A stretch of DNA of 7,902 bases from assembly GCA_002067065.1 (NCBI GenBank), contig MVPY01000046.1:1-7902 (forward strand), written 5' to 3'. Below are positions 5,760 to 7,902 of the stretch, piece after piece (positions within the stretch are counted from its first letter, which is position 1; every line of letters starts with the position of its first letter). The stretch comes from Methanobacterium sp. PtaB.Bin024. Its GTDB lineage: Archaea > Methanobacteriota > Methanobacteria > Methanobacteriales > Methanobacteriaceae. Under the pieces are notes generated by a model that was given only the letters and a program-made list of their open reading frames with translations, made no database searches and was not told the origin of the DNA. The translations under genes and the position numbers were made by a program.

Positions 5760-6518
5760 ATGATTGACAGTCATTGCCATATTGATTTTAAGGTCTACAA
5801 TAAAAACCGGCAGGAAATAATACAAAGAGCTCAGAAAAACCTCACAGCCATTGTGAATTCAGGAGCTTCTCTGGGCGGTAACCGACGCACCATGAAGCTT
5901 GCAACAGAATATAAAGATTTCATATATCCTACACTGGGATTCCACCCTTCAAATGCATTTAAATCTGATGAATCTGTTATAAAACAGGTTTTAGAAGAAC
6001 TTAAATCTAACATTCACCTTGCAGTTGGCCTTGGTGAGACTGGACTGGATTTTAATCAGTTGGATGAGGAGTCTGTTAAAAAAAAGCAGATAACTCTTTT
6101 TGAAACTTTCTTGGGCCTAGCTGAGGAGTACCAGATGCCTCTGGTCGTCCATGCACGGGATGCTGAGGAGAAAGCCCTGGAAATGGTCAAAAAACATAAA
6201 ACAATTCCTGATGTCATATTCCATTGTTATGGGGGTGATTTGGTAACTGCACAGAAGATCGTGGAGGATGGATATTACATTTCCCTATCCACCATTGTAT
6301 GCTTCTCAGATCACCATCAACAACTAGCTGGAGAACTCCCATTATCACAGATGCTCACAGAAACTGACAGCCCATACCTCTCTCCATTCAAAGGACAAAG
6401 AAATGAGCCTGCATTTGTGGAAGAAACAGTCAAAACCATCGCTAAAATTAAATCCATGTCTGTAAAGGAAGTGGATAAAGTAACTGAGTCCAATGCAAGG
6501 GGTATTTTTGGGTTCTGA
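5760..6518 (+). CDS. tatD: TatD-family metal-dependent hydrolase (likely DNase)
   Basis: This is a TIM-barrel metallohydrolase of the TatD family, whose characterised members are metal-dependent 3'-5' exonucleases acting on DNA or RNA. Numbered from ATG 5760 (252 residues, slightly short for the family), the metal ligands are all visible: HCH at 5-7 (MIDSHCHID), Glu93 in GLGETGLDF, His131 in VVHARDAEE, His155 in FHCYGG and Asp203 in ETDSPYLSP. FHPSNA (61-66) is the conserved barrel segment. The C-terminus NARGIFGF matches the usual N-x-F ending. No signal peptide, so cytosolic. The ATG at 5760 is preceded by GGTGAT with 6-nt spacing; a TTG at 5745 overlaps that site. It is 97 nt after uppS and may be co-transcribed. 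A T-rich tract follows its stop. The family is sure; the physiological substrate (repair, RNA processing) is not. Confidence 0.93.
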   Translation: MIDSHCHIDFKVYNKNRQEIIQRAQKNLTAIVNSGASLGGNRRTMKLATEYKDFIYPTLGFHPSNAFKSDESVIKQVLEELKSNIHLAVGLGETGLDFNQLDEESVKKKQITLFETFLGLAEEYQMPLVVHARDAEEKALEMVKKHKTIPDVIFHCYGGDLVTAQKIVEDGYYISLSTIVCFSDHHQQLAGELPLSQMLTETDSPYLSPFKGQRNEPAFVEETVKTIAKIKSMSVKEVDKVTESNARGIFGF

Positions 6519-6535
6519 TCCAATTTATAATTCAC

Positions 6536-6570
6536 TTTATTTATTTTTAATTCTAGGTTTTTTTTATTTT
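6536..6570 (+). terminator. Probable T-rich terminator after tatD
   Basis: The stretch is dominated by T, including eight in a row at 6558-6565, and begins about 20 nt after the tatD stop. Archaeal transcription commonly ends at such tracts without a hairpin. The convergent gene stops at 6624. Confidence 0.55.
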
Positions 6571-6623
6571 AAATGGTTTAATTGGGTTAAATTTTCATCA
6601 TCATCTATCAATTATCTTTATCA

Positions 6624-7007
6624 CTAAATTTTTTCATTTCTTTCCTGAAAAACCTCATCAGCAGAATATAAACCATTTATAGCTTTAGGAAAACCTGCAT
6701 AAACTGCCATCTGAATTATAACCTCAATGATCTCCCTGGGAGTGCAACCAGCATTTAAAGCCCCGTGTATATGGCTTTTAAGTTCTGTTTTGGCACCTCC
6801 CAGAGTTGTGATGGAAGCGATAGTTGCCAATTCTCTGGTTTTTAAATCCAGGCCGGGCCTGGAATAAATATCTCCGTAGGCAAATTCTGCAACATAACGT
6901 GCCATATCAGGGGCCACGTTCTCCAGGGCCTTTTCAAGGTTTCTGAAAGAATGGGGATTCATGGTTTCCAAATGTTTAATGCCTTTATTGTATCTATCTT
7001 CACTCAC
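6624..7007 (-). CDS. Carboxymuconolactone decarboxylase family protein
   Basis: The 127-residue product is a single small all-helical CMD/AhpD-superfamily domain. Numbered from GTG 7007, RPGLDLKTRELATIASITTL (50-69) carries the family's conserved Glu, ELKSHIHGALNAGCTPREII (75-94) the conserved His pair region, and IQMAVYAGFPKAINGL (98-113) the third block. It has one cysteine (in AGC) and no CxxC, so AhpD-type disulfide peroxidase chemistry is unlikely. True gamma-carboxymuconolactone decarboxylation is also unlikely, since methanogens lack the protocatechuate pathway; the real substrate is unknown. On the minus strand AAAGGTGA (7016-7023) precedes GTG 7007 by 8 nt, so I start there. The longer reading from GTG 7019 adds four residues and overlaps that ribosome binding site. 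From memory, a Methanothermobacter homologue starts near MERYRRG, which agrees. It is divergent from arfC and stops convergently to tatD. Confidence 0.9.
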   Translation of the reverse strand: MSEDRYNKGIKHLETMNPHSFRNLEKALENVAPDMARYVAEFAYGDIYSRPGLDLKTRELATIASITTLGGAKTELKSHIHGALNAGCTPREIIEVIIQMAVYAGFPKAINGLYSADEVFQERNEKI

Positions 7008-7015
7008 AGTAACAC

Positions 7016-7023
7016 TCACCTTT
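7016..7023 (-). promoter_or_regulatory. Ribosome binding site of the CMD-family gene
   Basis: On the minus strand AAAGGTGA is followed by 8 nt and then GTG at 7007. The alternative GTG at 7019 is part of this site itself, which argues against it as the start. Confidence 0.75.
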
Positions 7024-7060
7024 TTTTATCTCTATATTCCTTCTTTTTTGGATTAAAGAG

Positions 7061-7069
7061 TTTATATAT
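7061..7069 (-). promoter_or_regulatory. Candidate TATA box for the CMD-family gene
   Basis: On the minus strand this reads ATATATAAA. Initiation about 25 nt downstream would be near 7038-7042, leaving a leader of about 30 nt that contains the AAAGGTGA site. It faces the arfC TATA box at 7118-7126. Confidence 0.5.
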
Positions 7070-7075
7070 TTAAGG

Positions 7076-7122
7076 TATACATCTAATATTGTATAAACTC
7101 CCATAACTGTGAATGATGTATA
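7076..7122. promoter_or_regulatory. Inverted repeat in the divergent CMD/arfC promoter
   Basis: TATACATC (7076-7083) and GATGTATA (7115-7122) are perfect inverted copies 31 nt apart. The right arm overlaps the plus-strand TATA box (7118-7126). The left arm begins 6 nt upstream of the minus-strand TATA box (7061-7069). A factor binding both arms could control both genes. No known regulator is assigned. Confidence 0.4.
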
Positions 7123-7126
7123 TAAA
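7118..7126 (+). promoter_or_regulatory. Candidate TATA box for arfC
   Basis: GTATATAAA is a strong archaeal TATA match. Initiation would be expected near 7145-7152, giving an unusually long leader of about 100 nt to the proposed start at 7248. A hairpin (7157-7181) would sit at the very 5' end of that leader. Confidence 0.5.
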
Positions 7127-7156
7127 TTGATATAAGATAGACATCAGATTATTTAT

Positions 7157-7181
7157 CCTGTTATCTATCATACATAACAGG
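7157..7181 (+). promoter_or_regulatory. Hairpin/palindrome in the arfC 5' leader
   Basis: CCTGTTAT (7157-7164) and ATAACAGG (7174-7181) are perfect 8-bp inverted copies with a 9-nt loop. The element lies just downstream of the predicted transcription start and 66 nt before the proposed start codon. It could be an operator (for example for a riboflavin-responsive regulator such as RbkR, where present) or an RNA hairpin. It does not look like a known FMN riboswitch. Confidence 0.5.
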
Positions 7182-7233
7182 CGGTGGCAATTAGTAAAAA
7201 CTGATTATCAAGAAATCTTTCATGGAACAAAAA

Positions 7234-7241
7234 GGGGAGGA
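7234..7241 (+). promoter_or_regulatory. Strong ribosome binding site that places the arfC start at 7248
   Basis: GGGGAGGA is the strongest Shine-Dalgarno match in the window. From GGAGG (7236-7240) there are 7 nt to the ATT at 7248, the usual spacing, but 19 nt to the GTG at 7260 and 37 nt to the ATG at 7278. The site therefore points to initiation at ATT 7248. Confidence 0.75.
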
Positions 7242-7247
7242 TTTATC

Positions 7248-7901
7248 ATTAAACCCAAAGTGATTCTTAACGCTGCAATGACCTTGGATGGTAAAATCGC
7301 AACTAAGACTGGCAGCTCGGAGATATCGGGTCCAGAAGATCTATTAAGGGTTCACAAGCTCCGGAAAAAGATGGATGCCATAATGGTAGGGATAAACACT
7401 GTCCTGGCAGATGACCCTCGTTTAACTGTTCATAAAATATCTTCAGAATCTGAAGATAACCCGGTCCGGGTGGTAGTGGATAGCAAAGCACGTACACCTT
7501 TAGGTTACAGGATTCTTAACCCTGATGCACCCACCATCATTGCAGTCTCCAGCCAAGCATCCCAAGAGAAAATTAGATCATTAGAGAAGGGAGAAACTAC
7601 AGAAGTTGTTATCTGTGGGAACAAACAGGTTGATCTTGACTCGTTAATGGAAAAATTAGGGGAAAAAGGGATTAAAACCTTAATGCTTGAAGGAGGATCC
7701 ACCCTGAACTATTCCATGTTCAATTCAGGACTGGTGAGCGAAGTTAGAGTATGTATTGCCCCAATGATTGCCGGCGGAGTCAAGTCTAAGACCCTGGTTG
7801 ATGGTGAAGGAGCAGATTATATGGAAGATGCATTCAAATTGAAATTTAAAAAAAGTTACAACTTAGGGAAAGATCTCATAGTTGAATATGAAGTGCTATG
7901 A
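7248..7901 (+). CDS. arfC: 2,5-diamino-6-ribosylamino-pyrimidinone 5'-phosphate reductase (RibD C-terminal type)
   Basis: The enzyme reduces the ribosyl side chain of 2,5-diamino-6-ribosylamino-4(3H)-pyrimidinone 5'-phosphate to ribityl with NAD(P)H. This is an early step to riboflavin and to the F420 deazaflavin. Archaea reduce before deaminating, and this protein, as expected, has only the reductase domain and no zinc deaminase domain. Numbered from 7248 (217 residues), blocks are NAAMTLDGKIAT (8-19), DAIMVGINTVLADDPRLTVH (43-62), NPVRVVVDSKARTPL (71-85), LMLEGGSTLNYSMF (145-158, nucleotide binding) and LVDGEG near 184-189. GTG 7260 is the first standard start, but it removes the MKP.VI N-terminus that I recall in the Methanocaldococcus homologue and sits 19 nt from the GGAGG. 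ATT 7248 fits both, so a rare start or a sequence error is likely. The TGA overlaps an ATG (7898), suggesting a coupled downstream gene. Confidence 0.9.
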   Translation: MKPKVILNAAMTLDGKIATKTGSSEISGPEDLLRVHKLRKKMDAIMVGINTVLADDPRLTVHKISSESEDNPVRVVVDSKARTPLGYRILNPDAPTIIAVSSQASQEKIRSLEKGETTEVVICGNKQVDLDSLMEKLGEKGIKTLMLEGGSTLNYSMFNSGLVSEVRVCIAPMIAGGVKSKTLVDGEGADYMEDAFKLKFKKSYNLGKDLIVEYEVL

Positions 7902-7902
7902 A

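Noticed and set aside
5831..6535. Minus-strand ORFs within tatD (5831-6013, 6317-6535)
   Set aside because: They are shadows of tatD, whose complete set of metal ligands is in the plus frame.
7150..7200. Possible FMN riboswitch upstream of arfC because of a GGCGGTGGCA stretch
   Set aside because: Only this fragment resembles the RFN element. The other conserved blocks and the multi-arm junction are missing, and FMN riboswitches are not known to me in this archaeal group.
7303..7702. Minus-strand ORFs within arfC
   Set aside because: They are antisense to a conserved reductase with intact motifs and have no features of their own.

Overview
The window reads as a piece of a methanogenic archaeon chromosome, most likely a mesophilic member of Methanobacteriales (Methanobacterium or a close relative). 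The evidence is an MtxX/Mmp4 methanogenesis-marker gene, an archaeal stand-alone riboflavin/F420 pathway reductase, an archaeal-type cis-prenyltransferase, a zinc-ribbon module I associate with Methanobacteriales proteins, AT-rich intergenic DNA with TATA-like boxes, and GGTGA/GGAGG-type ribosome binding sites. From memory and unverified, the order cobH/cbiC - hemL - mtxX - uppS - tatD - CMD family - arfC resembles one in Methanothermobacter.

Layout. Positions 1-697 (minus) hold the N-terminal part of a PEP-synthase-like enzyme that runs off the left edge. After a repeat-rich intergenic region comes a plus-strand tetrapyrrole pair: cobalt-precorrin-8 methylmutase (1029-1664) and glutamate-1-semialdehyde aminomutase hemL (1712-2968). 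Convergent to these is a small tail-anchored zinc-ribbon protein (3114-3746, minus). A 410-nt AT-rich divergent region precedes a plus-strand run of mtxX (4157-4861), uppS (4895-5662) and tatD (5760-6518). A convergent minus-strand carboxymuconolactone-decarboxylase-family gene (6624-7007) follows. It shares a compact divergent promoter region with the RibD-type reductase arfC (about 7248-7901), which closes the window.

How the genes fit together. HemL makes 5-aminolevulinate, the tetrapyrrole precursor, and the methylmutase acts late in the corrin branch, so the pair serves corrinoid and probably F430 supply. The arfC product serves riboflavin and coenzyme F420. UppS makes the polyprenyl carrier used for cell envelope glycans such as pseudomurein. 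MtxX is methanogen-restricted with no settled function. This is mainly conserved housekeeping and cofactor DNA: I see no mobile element, CRISPR array, RNA gene or defence system.

Most worth a second look are: an apparent ATT start codon for arfC, backed by a strong ribosome binding site and a conserved N-terminus; a hairpin and inverted repeat in the arfC control region; several perfect short direct duplications in intergenic DNA, one of which spans the uppS stop codon; and the uncharacterised zinc-ribbon membrane protein. For hemL, tatD and the CMD gene, the ribosome binding site shows that the longest-ORF start is too far upstream, and I have corrected it.
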